In this document: positions 1 to 8,999 of the stretch, in pieces
Numbering within the stretch: position 1 is the stretch's first letter
How the letters are laid out: each line of letters begins with the position of its first letter
Assembly: GCF_025370755.1 (NCBI RefSeq)
Contig: NZ_JAMXFC010000049.1
Location: 1 to 38,351, forward strand
Direction: 5' to 3'
From: Laspinema sp. D2d
Lineage (GTDB): Bacteria > Cyanobacteriota > Cyanobacteriia > Cyanobacteriales > Laspinemataceae
DNA: 38,351 nucleotides
Position numbers and translations under genes: made by a program
The notes under the pieces: generated by a model
What the model was told of the DNA's origin: nothing
The model's input: the letters and a program-made list of their open reading frames with translations, nothing else
Database searches by the model: none

Positions 1-195
1 TCATTTTTGTCCTACACTCTTTTAACAGTGGCTCCCCTCCTGGTGGGTCAAATTTCGCTTAGTCTAAACTCCAGTTAAAACCCTTCAAAACGGTTGGGGG
101 CCTTAACGAGCTAACCCGAGCTAGAGCCACCTTAAGAATAGCGATTTGTGTAAAAGGCCGAAGATCCGGGTCTCAGAAGATGCGTTAAACCGCAG

Positions 196-201
196 TATAA
201 T
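196..201 (+). promoter_or_regulatory. -10 promoter element upstream of the Rrf2 regulator
   Basis: A perfect TATAAT lies 58 nt before the GTG start of the Rrf2 gene. No good -35 hexamer is visible 16-18 nt upstream, so this may be an activator-dependent promoter or a chance match. The rest of 1-259 shows no gene. Confidence 0.4.
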
Positions 202-259
202 AGACGCCAGTGGCTAATTTTTTCAATTTAGCCCTTAAACATATCTTGTATTTTAAACA

Positions 260-697
260 GTGGAACTTTCCTGTAAAAGTGAATACGCGCTGTTGGCCCT
301 CTTAGAGTTAGCAAGCCAATATGATAAAGGAGAGCCGCTACAAATTCGACAGATAGCTGCTCAACAAAATATTCCTGACCGTTACTTAGAGCAACTTTTA
401 GCCTCCTTACGGCGCTGTGGTTTGGTTCGCAGTCAAAGGGGCGCAAAAGGCGGTTATCTTTTAGCTCGGGAACCTTGGAAAATTACCCTCTTAGAAGTGG
501 TAACTTGCATAGAAGGATTGGATGCCGGACTCTCAGAAAACGACTCAACCCCCAAAACTCTAGAAAATGAAATCGTTCGCGATGTCTGGAAAGAGGCTCA
601 GGAAGCTTCTCAAGCTGTCTTGCAAAAATATACCCTCAAAGATGTCTGCGAACTGCGAAATGCCAAGCAGCAGGGTGATATCATGTACTACATTTAA
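260..697 (+). CDS. Rrf2 family transcriptional regulator
   Basis: This 145-residue protein has the length and layout of Rrf2 regulators: an N-terminal winged helix-turn-helix (about residues 1-70, beginning MELSCKSEYALLAL), the family wing motif RGAKGGYLL at 60-68, a dimerisation helix and a short C-terminal tail. The start is GTG; no ATG lies nearby in frame. Cysteines sit at 5, 53, 83 and 130. The clustered Cys triad that holds the Fe-S cluster of IscR (around residues 92-104) is absent, so it is more like the cluster-free CymR-type members. Rrf2 proteins sense cysteine, Fe-S or redox state and bind operators as dimers. The gene is monocistronic and its target cannot be read from context. 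Family assignment is firm; ligand and targets are unknown. Confidence 0.9.
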   Translation: MELSCKSEYALLALLELASQYDKGEPLQIRQIAAQQNIPDRYLEQLLASLRRCGLVRSQRGAKGGYLLAREPWKITLLEVVTCIEGLDAGLSENDSTPKTLENEIVRDVWKEAQEASQAVLQKYTLKDVCELRNAKQQGDIMYYI

Positions 698-800
698 GGC
701 TAATTCACAACCCTGGGGAGAATTAATTGGGATCTATCCCCAACTCAAGAGGTTACAGTTATTAATTCAGGTTCCTCTATTAAACTGGGGCAATCCACAC

Positions 801-826
801 TAAAAAAGCCATGCACTGGGCATGGC
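801..826 (-). terminator. Rho-independent terminator of the first porin gene
   Basis: Read on the minus strand, the 7-bp stem GCCATGC/GCATGGC (808-826, loop of 5) is followed by a T6 tract (the A run at 802-807). It lies about 117 nt past the stop of the porin at 943-2682. Confidence 0.7.
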
Positions 827-942
827 AAAGTCTGACAAGAAACTTTCTAAATTTCTTAAACTTTAGACGGCTTCAGTATGGATGATGATCAATGGAAAAT
901 CAGGGGAGTTTAAACCCCCCTTATCTTGAAATTGAACCAAGT

Positions 943-2682
943 TTAGAACTTAAATGTGGTCCGAAGAGTTCCAATCACCACATCATCGTTGAGATCATTA
1001 TGATCCGGAGCTGTCAACCAGATAAAGCCTGGAGTAATGGCAATATTCTCCGTGAGCTGATATTGGTAAAACCCTTCAACGTGTAAAGAACGATCGGGGT
1101 CTTCAAGCGCCCCATTAAAATCATCTTTGGTGACCTGGGGTTCCATACCGACGACTAGCCCAAATTGGCTGCCCGGAGGTCCAGCGTTAACCGCTAAGTT
1201 AACAGCCCAGTTCCAGATGCCCAGGTCGCCTTTGAGACCTTCGTCGAGGATGCGAGCGTTGGTGTAACCAGCCCAACCTCCAAAGGCAAAGGTTCCGGTA
1301 TCATAACCTAATTGAACACCATAGGCGTTGCTGATGGTGGTTAAGCCATCGTCTGGGGCTAGGGAGGTAACAGGGGTGGCAAGTTGGCTACCCGTGAGCA
1401 TATCGGTGCGATAGGCATTGACATAAGTCAGACCCAGTTGCAACCCTGTAACTGGCTTAAAGACCAGTTGGGCTAAGGCTCCATAAGCGCCGTCAAATAG
1501 ACCGTTGCGACGGGTCGGAGTTCCAGCATCTTGAGCTAAATACCCCAGGCTGATTTCTGCGGGACCTGCATCAAAATTTAAGCCAATCCCCGAACCTTCA
1601 ACCATGTTGTAAATGGGAGCGCGGGTCCCGAACCGAGACAGGGCACCGCTGCCACCATCTCCATCCAAGGGGGTGATGGTGCTGGCGAAGTCAGGTACAA
1701 TGCCGCCTACGGGAATAAAGACAACGCGGGCGTTGCCAACATTGGTTTCATAGGCCAACCAATCTAGCTCGACGTTGGTGCTACCTTCACCGTAAGGGCC
1801 AACACCAAACTTGAGGTCGCCTTCGGGGGTGAAGGTATTGGTTCCCGAAAAAGCATCGAGAGTATTGATTTGGAGTCGGGTATGCAGGAAGTCATCCCCA
1901 GTAAAGCTGGTTAGAAATTCCAGACGAGTGCGGGTGCCAAATTGAACCCCACTGTCGGTTTCGCCTCCGACACTATTTCCCCCTTCGGCTACAGATAAGG
2001 CAAAGATGGATTCGCCAAATAGTTTGGTGGTGGTGGAGAACTGATTAGCTTCAAGTTCCGTGACCCGCACTTCGAGGGAGTCCACCCGACCCCGTAAGGT
2101 GGCGAGTTCAGCCCCAAACTCTTCAACTAGCCGCTGTAGGGTGATTAGGTCGTCTCTGCCTAACACCCCTTCGATTTGAGCGGCAATGATTTCGTTAATG
2201 CGCTCTAAACAGGCATTTAAACCCGCAGCAAATTCATAACGAGTCAAGGCTCGGTTGCCACGAAAGGTCCCATCGGGATAACCGGCGATACAGCGATAGC
2301 GCTCTACTAGGGATTGTAGGGCTTGAAATGCCCAGTCTGTGGGTTGTACGTCCCGCAACTGAGATACGGAGGTAACTTGAGTGAGCAGGGTACTATCTGC
2401 TTGGGATCCGTATTCAGTGAGTTGTTGTAAGATGTTGGCCGTTTCTGTGGCCGACGGTGCATCTTGAACTTGAGCGATCGCCCCAGGAAGGTCAACTGCA
2501 CCTGTCGAAAATTCAGTCGGGGTAGCGAATTCATTCGCCTGAGTCGTTGGCATCCATTCGGCTGGGACTTCGGAGGCGATCGCCTCGGATGCACCCACTC
2601 CGGACCCCAAAGCTGCTCCGACCAATGCCGAAGCTAAAACTGCTGGACTGACCAACAGCGAATTCCATAATACTTTAGACAT
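943..2682 (-). CDS. SLH-domain OprB-type porin (cyanobacterial iron uptake porin family), copy 1
   Basis: Outer-membrane beta-barrel of the cyanobacterial SLH/OprB (SomA/SomB-like, 'iron uptake porin') family, thought to pass ions, iron or small solutes. Order in the 579-residue precursor: signal peptide (about 1-38), low-complexity linker, one SLH domain (about 104-165, with GYPDGTFRG and ALTRYEFAAGLNA), a coiled coil (about 176-213, TLRGRVDSLEVRVTELEANQ) that crosses the periplasm, then the barrel ending in Phe (RTTFKF), the usual BAM signal. I chose the ATG at 2682: a GTG six codons upstream would lie inside the Shine-Dalgarno stretch GAGGAGAAGAGGG. The next gene on the same strand, 1.25 kb upstream, is a close paralog with the same leader. 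The family is sure; the real substrate is not. Confidence 0.93.
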   Translation of the reverse strand: MSKVLWNSLLVSPAVLASALVGAALGSGVGASEAIASEVPAEWMPTTQANEFATPTEFSTGAVDLPGAIAQVQDAPSATETANILQQLTEYGSQADSTLLTQVTSVSQLRDVQPTDWAFQALQSLVERYRCIAGYPDGTFRGNRALTRYEFAAGLNACLERINEIIAAQIEGVLGRDDLITLQRLVEEFGAELATLRGRVDSLEVRVTELEANQFSTTTKLFGESIFALSVAEGGNSVGGETDSGVQFGTRTRLEFLTSFTGDDFLHTRLQINTLDAFSGTNTFTPEGDLKFGVGPYGEGSTNVELDWLAYETNVGNARVVFIPVGGIVPDFASTITPLDGDGGSGALSRFGTRAPIYNMVEGSGIGLNFDAGPAEISLGYLAQDAGTPTRRNGLFDGAYGALAQLVFKPVTGLQLGLTYVNAYRTDMLTGSQLATPVTSLAPDDGLTTISNAYGVQLGYDTGTFAFGGWAGYTNARILDEGLKGDLGIWNWAVNLAVNAGPPGSQFGLVVGMEPQVTKDDFNGALEDPDRSLHVEGFYQYQLTENIAITPGFIWLTAPDHNDLNDDVVIGTLRTTFKF

Positions 2683-3498
2683 TTTCCCTCTTCTCCTCAC
2701 ACCAATTTAGAGTTCGATGGAATACTTTCCCCTGGACTACTTTGGGGAAATCACAACCAAGAGTAACAGCAGAGCGATTATACAGGCTTTCCCCAATTTG
2801 CGGACAGAAGTTCACTTTGCCCTGGACAAATAGGGGCTGTTTTCAGTTACCCTCCTAAGCCACCCTGGGAGCTTTCGCATCAATCAGCTCGCCAATTAGG
2901 GCGCTACTGTACCCCTGTTGTAAGTGCCTTTATCATGGCCTAAAACTGTAGTTCGGTCAAGAACTTTTATTTATTAATTTTCCCCGGTAGCATTTGTTAC
3001 CAATTACTCTTGGCTTTTTCCCTTACTATCAAGTAGCGTTATGAGGTATATCAATGGGTAAAGTTTTCCCTGCTTATGGATTATAACCTGAATTTTGTCT
3101 AGGTCATCAGTTGATTTATAAATTTTACTAATACGGGGATTTAAGATTTGAGAGATTGAAAGGGAGAGGGTCAGACCTCCAACAACCCTCATGCAAAAGC
3201 AATTCTTGGAATTATTGGCGTGCATTTCCATCAAGTATCCCTCTTTTATCTCTGGGGGGAAACTATGGTCTTGACTAAATTTTCTAACTCTTACAAGGTT
3301 GGGGAGCATGACCGTTTGTTTTTTCTAATATAAACTCGAAAGTAGGGTCAAAACGGCTTTAGTTTCACCTAATAAGGGCTACGGTACTCTCTATTTTTTA
3401 CCCTGCTCCAAAAGGGATATAGTATTATGGAAATCTTGATTTAATGGAGTTGTTAATGCTGATGACTTGCAAATTATACAAGAGAGAAAGGGAGGAAA
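2683..3498. other. Intergenic region between the tandem porins (first part)
   Basis: No supported gene. It holds the leader and promoter of the first porin and low-complexity A/T-rich DNA. A minus-strand reading frame at 3004-3309 has no ribosome binding site and no family resemblance. On the plus strand, overlapping -10-like hexamers TATAGT (3418-3423) and TATTAT (3423-3428) precede the small ORF at 3499. Confidence 0.5.
2777..2782 (-). promoter_or_regulatory. -10 promoter element of porin copy 1
   Basis: A perfect TATAAT on the minus strand, about 95 nt upstream of the porin ATG. The -35 region is not canonical, so an activator or non-housekeeping sigma factor may be needed. The implied leader is about 88 nt. 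Confidence 0.45.
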
Positions 3499-3642
3499 AT
3501 GTTAACGGATTTTTTACTCGGTTGCTTGGTCACCACAACTTTTAAGCTGTTTGCTGTTATAGACATTCCAGGGAGGTTAAAGGCGATCGCACTTTCCCCC
3601 GCTACCCCGTCACCCATGCCAATACAACTCGCCTTCTTCTAA
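3499..3642 (+). CDS. Candidate small ORF, 47 codons, hydrophobic N-terminal half
   Basis: The frame starts with ATG 3 nt after a strong GGGAGG ribosome binding site, and -10-like hexamers lie about 75 nt upstream. The product begins MLTDFLLGCLVTTTFKLF, so its first half could be membrane-inserting; the second half is Pro-rich and uses a HIP1 site as codons (KAIA). It lies on the opposite strand to the flanking porins. I do not recognise a family. The good ribosome binding site is the main support; the AT-rich setting and the HIP1 repeat inside the frame argue for caution. Confidence 0.3.
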   Translation: MLTDFLLGCLVTTTFKLFAVIDIPGRLKAIALSPATPSPMPIQLAFF

Positions 3643-3793
3643 AAAAACCCGAGTCTAAGGTAAAAATCCTCTATTTTTTACAACCCTTTGAAAGCTGAAG
3701 CTACTCTCATCGTAAGGAGTTGACTCTTCTAATTTTAACTTAACTCGATAACCCGGATAGAAATGCATCGAATTTTCTCCGGAAAAACCGATT

Positions 3794-3826
3794 AAAAAAA
3801 CCCCCCCTTGATTAATTAGGGGGGGG
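3794..3826 (-). terminator. Strong Rho-independent terminator of porin copy 2
   Basis: On the minus strand a run of 8 C pairs with a run of 7 G (3801-3807 and 3819-3826 as read on plus) across an A/T loop, followed by T7. It lies about 100 nt past the stop of the second porin. A weaker CCCGGG/CTCGGG hairpin lies between them around 3880-3905. Confidence 0.8.
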
Positions 3827-3927
3827 TAAATATCCATGCTACCCACTTTTCAAAACCTTAAGACTAAGGTAGCATCCAGAAGTGAATTCCCGAGTTTTAG
3901 CCCGGGGGTTAATCCCAATTACTGGTT

Positions 3928-5667
3928 TTAGAATCGGAAAGTGGTGCGGATAGTTCCAATTACCACATCATCATTGAGATCGTTATGATCTGGAGCCGTC
4001 AACCAGATAAAGCCCGGAGTAATAGCAATATTTTCGGTTAGCTGATATTGATAAAACCCTTCAACGTGTAAAGAACGATCGGGGTCTTCCAGGGCTCCAT
4101 TAAAATCATCTGAGTTGACCTGGGGTTCCATACCGACGACTAGCCCAAATTGGCTCCCCGGAGGTCCAGCGTTAACCGCTAAGTTAACAGCCCAGTTCCA
4201 GATGCCCAAGTCGCCTTTGAGACCTTCGTCGAGGATGCGAGCGTTGGTGTAACCGGCCCAGCCTCCGAACGCAAAGGCTCCAGTATCATAACCCAGTTGA
4301 ACACCATAGGCGTTGCTGATGGTGGTTAAGCCATCCGGTGGGGCTAGAGAAGATACAGGAGTAGCGAGTTGGCTACCTGTACGCATATCACTACGGTAGG
4401 CATTGACGTAAGTCAGACCCAGTTGCAGCCCCGTAACAGGTTTAAATACCAATTGGGCTAAGGCTCCGTAAGGGCCATCAGTCAGCCCGTTGCGACGGGT
4501 GGGAGTCGAAGCATTTTCTGCTAAGTAGCCCAGGCTAACTTCGGCAGGGCCTGCATCAAAGGTCAAACCAATCCCAGAACCGCGAACCATGTTATAAATC
4601 GGAGCGCGGGTCCCAAACCGAGATAGAGCTCCGCTGCCGCCATCTCCATCTAAGGGGGTGATGGTGCTTGCGAAGTCATCCGCGTCCCCTCCATTGGCAA
4701 TAAAGACAACATTGGCAGGACCAACGCTTGTGCTATAGAGCAAGGTGTCTAGGCGGACCGTGGTATCTCCCTCTTGGTAAGGGTCATTAACGGCAAATTT
4801 CAGATCCCCTTCGGGAGTGAAGGTGTTGGTGCCTGAGAAGGCATCCAGATTGTTGATTTCCAGTCGAGTTCTGAGTAGATCTCGGCCTGTGAAGCTCGTA
4901 TCGAAGTTCAACCGAGTGCGGGTACCAAATTGAACACCGCTATCAGTTTCGCCTCCGACACTGTTTCCACCTTCAGACAAGGATAAGGCGAAGATAGATT
5001 CGCCAAAGAGTTTGGTGGTGGTGGAGAATTGATTGGCTTCGATTTCAGCGACGCGCACTTCGAGGGCATCGACCCGACCGCGCAAGGTTGCCAGTTCTGC
5101 AGCAAACTCTTCAGTTAAGCGTTGTAAGGTTAACAGGTCCTCTCTGTTCAGAATCCCTTCAAGCTGGGCCGCAATAATTTCGTTGATGCGCTCTAAACAG
5201 GCGTTTAAACCGGCAGCAAATTCATAACGAGTTAGCGCCCGGTTGCCACGGAAGGTCCCGTCGGGATAACCGGCAATACAGCGATAGCGCTCTACCAAGG
5301 ATTGGAGTGCTTGGAAAGCCCAATCAGTGGGTTGCACGTCCCGCAGTTGAGACACGGAGGTGACTTGAGCGATATTGTTGGTGCCACCCCCTTCCCGGCT
5401 GTATTGATTGAGTTGTTGTAAAACGTTGGCGGTTTCTGTGGCCGACGGTGCGTCCTCTTGAACTTGGGCGATCAGGTCAAATCCGCTGGCTGAAAATGCA
5501 CTGGGTTGGGCCAACTCATTGGCTTGGGCCACAGGCATAGAATCAGCTTGGGTTTCAGAGGCGATCGCTTCAGGTACGCCCACTACGGACGCTAAGGCCG
5601 CTCCGACTAACGCCGAGGTTAAAACTGCTGGACTAACCAACAGAGAATTCCACAATACTTTAGACAT
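3928..5667 (-). CDS. SLH-domain OprB-type porin (cyanobacterial iron uptake porin family), copy 2
   Basis: Paralog of the porin at 943-2682, of exactly the same length (579 residues from the ATG at 5667) and the same order: signal peptide, SLH domain, coiled coil, C-terminal barrel ending RTTFRF. The start is set as for copy 1, behind the identical GAGGAGAAGAGGG leader. By eye the signal peptide, SLH domain and last 150 residues are nearly identical to copy 1. The linker at about 40-100 and part of the barrel after the KFAVNDPYQEG stretch (about 275-330) differ clearly. The pattern fits tandem duplication followed by divergence in exposed loops or pore-lining parts. Each copy has its own leader and terminator, so they are probably separate transcription units, possibly expressed under different conditions. 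Confidence 0.93.
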   Translation of the reverse strand: MSKVLWNSLLVSPAVLTSALVGAALASVVGVPEAIASETQADSMPVAQANELAQPSAFSASGFDLIAQVQEDAPSATETANVLQQLNQYSREGGGTNNIAQVTSVSQLRDVQPTDWAFQALQSLVERYRCIAGYPDGTFRGNRALTRYEFAAGLNACLERINEIIAAQLEGILNREDLLTLQRLTEEFAAELATLRGRVDALEVRVAEIEANQFSTTTKLFGESIFALSLSEGGNSVGGETDSGVQFGTRTRLNFDTSFTGRDLLRTRLEINNLDAFSGTNTFTPEGDLKFAVNDPYQEGDTTVRLDTLLYSTSVGPANVVFIANGGDADDFASTITPLDGDGGSGALSRFGTRAPIYNMVRGSGIGLTFDAGPAEVSLGYLAENASTPTRRNGLTDGPYGALAQLVFKPVTGLQLGLTYVNAYRSDMRTGSQLATPVSSLAPPDGLTTISNAYGVQLGYDTGAFAFGGWAGYTNARILDEGLKGDLGIWNWAVNLAVNAGPPGSQFGLVVGMEPQVNSDDFNGALEDPDRSLHVEGFYQYQLTENIAITPGFIWLTAPDHNDLNDDVVIGTIRTTFRF

Positions 5668-5832
5668 TTTCCCTCTTCTCCTCACACCTGTAATTATCTA
5701 AACGATTTGACTCGTATCTCTCATCAATCTTTCAGACAGGAGATAATAAGCCACAAGAAGGAAAGAAAGAGCTGTTTTATAGCTCTTAACCCCTTGATAG
5801 GTTATATCCACTTCTCAACTGCACCGATATAG
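5668..5832. other. Leader region of porin copy 2
   Basis: Non-coding. It contains the shared Shine-Dalgarno leader, a weak minus-strand -10-like TATTAT (5743-5748) and a 6-bp inverted repeat AGAGCT/AGCTCT (about 5767-5788). The promoter is not securely identified. Confidence 0.4.
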
Positions 5833-6194
5833 ATTTTTAGCCGGAACAGTTATGGGTCCCCACTAGCTAGGGTGGGGGTGCTACGGCAGAGCCTAGAACC
5901 AGAGGCGTCCCCTCCAATCATTGATGTCCCCGATAGAAAAACTAGACCCATCATGGATGAGGATGTAGAACCCTCGACCTGACGGCTCGGTTTTCTGCCC
6001 AGGTTTTTCGTAACCTGATCAAGCAGGCTTCGGAGTTGGCTGGAGGGCCTATTGCTTCTGATAAACTCTCGACTCATTATATAGTCAGCGAGATAGTGGC
6101 TGCTTACTTCTGTTATAGATTAACAGATTTACTTCGATTGGAACCGGAGATTTGCAAGTCTTTGTTGTTTCTTGCCTGCGATGGTAACCCTTGA
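5833..6194 (+). pseudogene. Frameshifted remnant of an unidentified protein gene
   Basis: Two overlapping plus-strand frames read as one protein. Frame A (5833-5982) gives a Pro/Asp/Glu-rich stretch ending PIMDEDVEPST and then a stop. Frame B (5961-6194), shifted by -1, continues with an amphipathic helical sequence starting LTARFSAQVFRNLIKQ and ending LLFLACDGNP and a stop. Frame B has no ATG of its own and frame A has no convincing start, so this looks like a decayed gene of about 110 codons. I do not recognise the family. No classical -1 slippery heptamer is visible at the join, so programmed frameshifting is unlikely. A minus-strand ORF over the same bases (5850-6077) is compositionally odd and was not preferred. 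Confidence 0.35.
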
Positions 6195-6404
6195 ACGGTC
6201 CAGTTCTATGGTATTTTTTTTCTACTTCAAGGGTAAATAAACCCTATTTTCACGGAAAATTTTCGGGTCTGGGCCAGCCCATGCTCGATTTGACGCAATA
6301 GGCTCCCAGGGATGACTGGGGTTAAACTTTTTGAGTTCCCCGATCGCCTGAATCAAAAGGGTTTAATCTGGCCGATCGCCATTAACTGTTAGGGTTCGTG
6401 GGGA

Positions 6405-8105
6405 TTAAGCGCTTTCAAGGGTAACGACCTCTTGAGAGTGGCCTAGGACTGAAAAAACCTGACGATGCTCGAATAACTCCAACAGGTCGGCATTGATTTT
6501 GTTATGAAGGGCTTCTTCCCGGAGAATTCTGAGGGCCGCTTCTACAGGCAATCCTCTCTTGTAGGGGCGATCGCCTGCCGTGAGCGCATCATAAATATCG
6601 GCAATGGTCATAATCTGGGCCTGGATCGGAATTTCATTTCCTTTCAATCCCCTTGGGTACCCCGATCCATCGATCTTTTCATGATGGCCGAAGGCGATCT
6701 TCGGCACATCTTTCAGATCCCGGGTCCAGGGAATTCGCTTCAAAAACTCATAGGTATGAGTCACATGATATTCAATAGACAAGCGTTCTTCTGGGGTCAG
6801 ATTCCCCTTGGGGATCAGAAGTTGAGTGATTTCATCGGGATCGATTAAGGGCTTTAATTGACCATCCACATCCCTATAGATCTGTTGAGAAAGTTCTCGC
6901 AAGCGAGCCAGGGGTTCTTCCGCCAGGATGCGCGGTTCATTGGCCTCTAACAACAGCTTCCAGTAACTATTCAGTTGCTCTATCTTCTCTTGGAGTTGAC
7001 GGTCCAGTTCCTGCAACTCCTGACAATGAGAACAAGCATTTTCTGGGTGGCGATGAAGATGAGAGGGATGCTCAATCAAATACCTAAACTTGTTTTGGGC
7101 GCATTCCATTTCCATCGTTCGCTCCGCTAAGGCAAAGCGATGGCGGATCACCTCTAGTTGGGATGGATAGAGCTTTTTCTGCTTCACTAAAATCGCTTCA
7201 GGGACCCCAACTTTACCAAAATCATGCAATAAAGCTGCGTAGCGGACTTCTTGGATTTGACGAACACTAAACTTGACATCTCGCATGGGTCCAGTCGTAA
7301 CCGTATTGGCCTCTTGACTGAGGCGAACCGTCAGTTCCGCCACCCGCTCAGAATGTCCAAAAGTACAGGGATCCCGTGCTTCAATCACTTGGACTGATGC
7401 CGTTACAAACCCCTCGAACAGATGTTCAATACTTTCTTGCAGATGATTCCGTTCGATGGAAATCGCTGCTTGGGATGCCAAACTTCTAACGATGCGCTCT
7501 TCCCATTCTGAGTAAGGTTGGGTAACTTCAGTCACATTTTCTGGGGTGACCACTACATCCGCCTTAGTCTTGCGATTAATCAGTTGGAGCACGCCGATCA
7601 TTTCCCCCTGACGGTTTTGCATCGGCAGCACCAAGACCGAACGAGTGGAGTAGTCCAGATCTCGATCAACACTGCGCTCTAGCTGATAAGGGACGGTGGG
7701 TGGCAAAGCGTAGGCATCGGCCAGATTTAGGCTTTCTCCCGTTAAGGCGACATAACCCGCCAAACTTTTAGGCGTCAGAGGTATGGCAAATTCCTGAAAT
7801 GAAACTTTAGGCAGAGAATCGTTCTGTGCTACCTTAAATAACAACTTGGGCACGTCTTCATCGTTGTGATCTACCAGGTAAACGCTTCCTGCATCGCTAC
7901 AGGTTAGTTCTCGGCTCTTCGTTAAAATGAGGGTCAACAACGCTCCCAAGTCATAGGTACTCGAAAGCGCTGCGCCAATATCTAATAGCTCCTCTACTAA
8001 TTCCGCTCTCGTTACATATTCGTTGCTTAATTCCGGGGTATTCAAGACCCCAAGCGGGTGTTTTTTTACTGTCCGATCGCTGTTCACAGCTTTACCTGAA
8101 TTCAC
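6405..8105 (-). CDS. GAF and HD-GYP domain protein (probable cyclic-di-GMP phosphodiesterase)
   Basis: Cytosolic signalling protein. An N-terminal GAF sensor (about residues 40-220, ending in VLQLINRK) is followed by an HD-GYP hydrolase. The metal-binding HD is ALLHDFGK (about 291-298), the paired His is GHHEKIDGSGYPRGLKG (about 473-489), and the downstream ADIYDALTAGDRPYKR is also present, so all catalytic signature residues appear intact. HD-GYP enzymes hydrolyse c-di-GMP to pGpG or GMP. Between the HD and HH parts sits an insert of about 110 residues with a His/Cys-rich patch (HPSHLHRHPENACSHC) that could bind metal. The start is uncertain: no ATG fits. TTG at 8186, GTG at 8105 and GTG at 8087 are options; the first 27 codons from 8186 look non-coding, so 8105 is used. 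The gene stands alone. Confidence 0.88.
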   Translation of the reverse strand: MNSGKAVNSDRTVKKHPLGVLNTPELSNEYVTRAELVEELLDIGAALSSTYDLGALLTLILTKSRELTCSDAGSVYLVDHNDEDVPKLLFKVAQNDSLPKVSFQEFAIPLTPKSLAGYVALTGESLNLADAYALPPTVPYQLERSVDRDLDYSTRSVLVLPMQNRQGEMIGVLQLINRKTKADVVVTPENVTEVTQPYSEWEERIVRSLASQAAISIERNHLQESIEHLFEGFVTASVQVIEARDPCTFGHSERVAELTVRLSQEANTVTTGPMRDVKFSVRQIQEVRYAALLHDFGKVGVPEAILVKQKKLYPSQLEVIRHRFALAERTMEMECAQNKFRYLIEHPSHLHRHPENACSHCQELQELDRQLQEKIEQLNSYWKLLLEANEPRILAEEPLARLRELSQQIYRDVDGQLKPLIDPDEITQLLIPKGNLTPEERLSIEYHVTHTYEFLKRIPWTRDLKDVPKIAFGHHEKIDGSGYPRGLKGNEIPIQAQIMTIADIYDALTAGDRPYKRGLPVEAALRILREEALHNKINADLLELFEHRQVFSVLGHSQEVVTLESA

Positions 8106-8999
8106 ATGAAAGTACCGGATGCCTGGAAGCCCTGGCGCGTTAAACCAGGGAGGAAAGGCGGCCCTATTCCATTTATTCCCCGTCAATCTTGTGCTACAAT
8201 GGAGAGGCCCTTAACAATAACTGTCTACCTTGGGAAACAATTTCAATCATGTGAGACTCCTGCGTTAACTCCAAGGCTGTATTGCCGTAGCCGGGTTAAA
8301 CAAGCATTATTTGAATGGTTAAGTCTGTCCTAACACCGCATCAGTGACCGACCCGCACTACAAGATTTCCCTATCATAAAGTAACTGCAATTGCAATCCC
8401 TCGGGTATTGCTCGTTGTCTTGAGCCTTTAGAAGCCTTGTGACCCAGCCTTAATGAAGGGGCTTTCCAGAATATCCACCTATTCAGACGGGAAACTACTA
8501 TCAGGAAGGGACTGCTGGACTGATGCTCCCGACTCGGTGGACAGGGTTCCCGTACATTCAGGCCATACAGGAAGGGAGAAGGCATCCCATTTCCCCTAAG
8601 CTTCCCACAAATTCAGTGAGGCTCACTGTTGAGCTAGATCGCTATTTAGCACCTATCGTTCGAGGTTCCAGGTACGCCTCTTCCTAGAGGAAATATCCCC
8701 CAAAAGGACTCTCTGGGTTGAAAAGTGGGTTCGCTCTTGGCTGGGTCCGAAACAGTTTTCCTGAGTTGGGACCAGCGGTTTTATGGTTTCAACTTGATGT
8801 TTTCTAAAGGCGGACTTGTTTAAGTGTCTAAAGCAAGCCCCTCTAAAGTCAAGAGTCACCTCAATTCGTTCTCTTACTTACTAACCCATCCCAAATGGGC
8901 TAATGCTACATCTGTAATTTACTGATTACCACAGTTTATCACAAAAATTTTGTTAGGAGAATTTAATCCATTTTAACTCCCTTTCTAAAGGAGGGGAAC
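8106..8999. other. Long unassigned region, possibly decayed mobile DNA
   Basis: Nearly 900 nt without a supportable gene. On the minus strand, 8350-8880 contains several short open stretches (such as 8358-8585 and 8653-8859) broken by stops in all frames, with no ribosome binding sites. The composition is less HIP1-rich than the flanks (no GCGATCGC seen). A weak impression of a transposase 3' end (frame containing SLTEFVGSLGEMG, about 8557-8630) cannot be confirmed: no RuvC-like or zinc-finger motif is visible. I treat it as non-coding remnant DNA. Confidence 0.3.

Noticed and set aside
3004-3309. Minus-strand 101-codon frame between the porins.
   Set aside because: No ribosome binding site and no recognisable domain; A/T-rich DNA of this length can stay open by chance.
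3655-3846. Minus-strand 63-codon frame downstream of porin copy 2.
   Set aside because: It overlaps the strong C8/G7 terminator at 3794-3826 and has no ribosome binding site.
8106-8186. N-terminal extension of the HD-GYP protein to the TTG at 8186.
   Set aside because: The added 27 residues do not look like protein of this family and the TTG has no ribosome binding site; GTG at 8105 or 8087 is more plausible, though not certain.
8358-8859. Possible TnpB (IS200/IS605) 3' remnant with omega-RNA-like end.
   Set aside because: No RuvC-like or zinc-finger motif, no long frame, and no element ends found; only a vague resemblance, so no mobile element was called.
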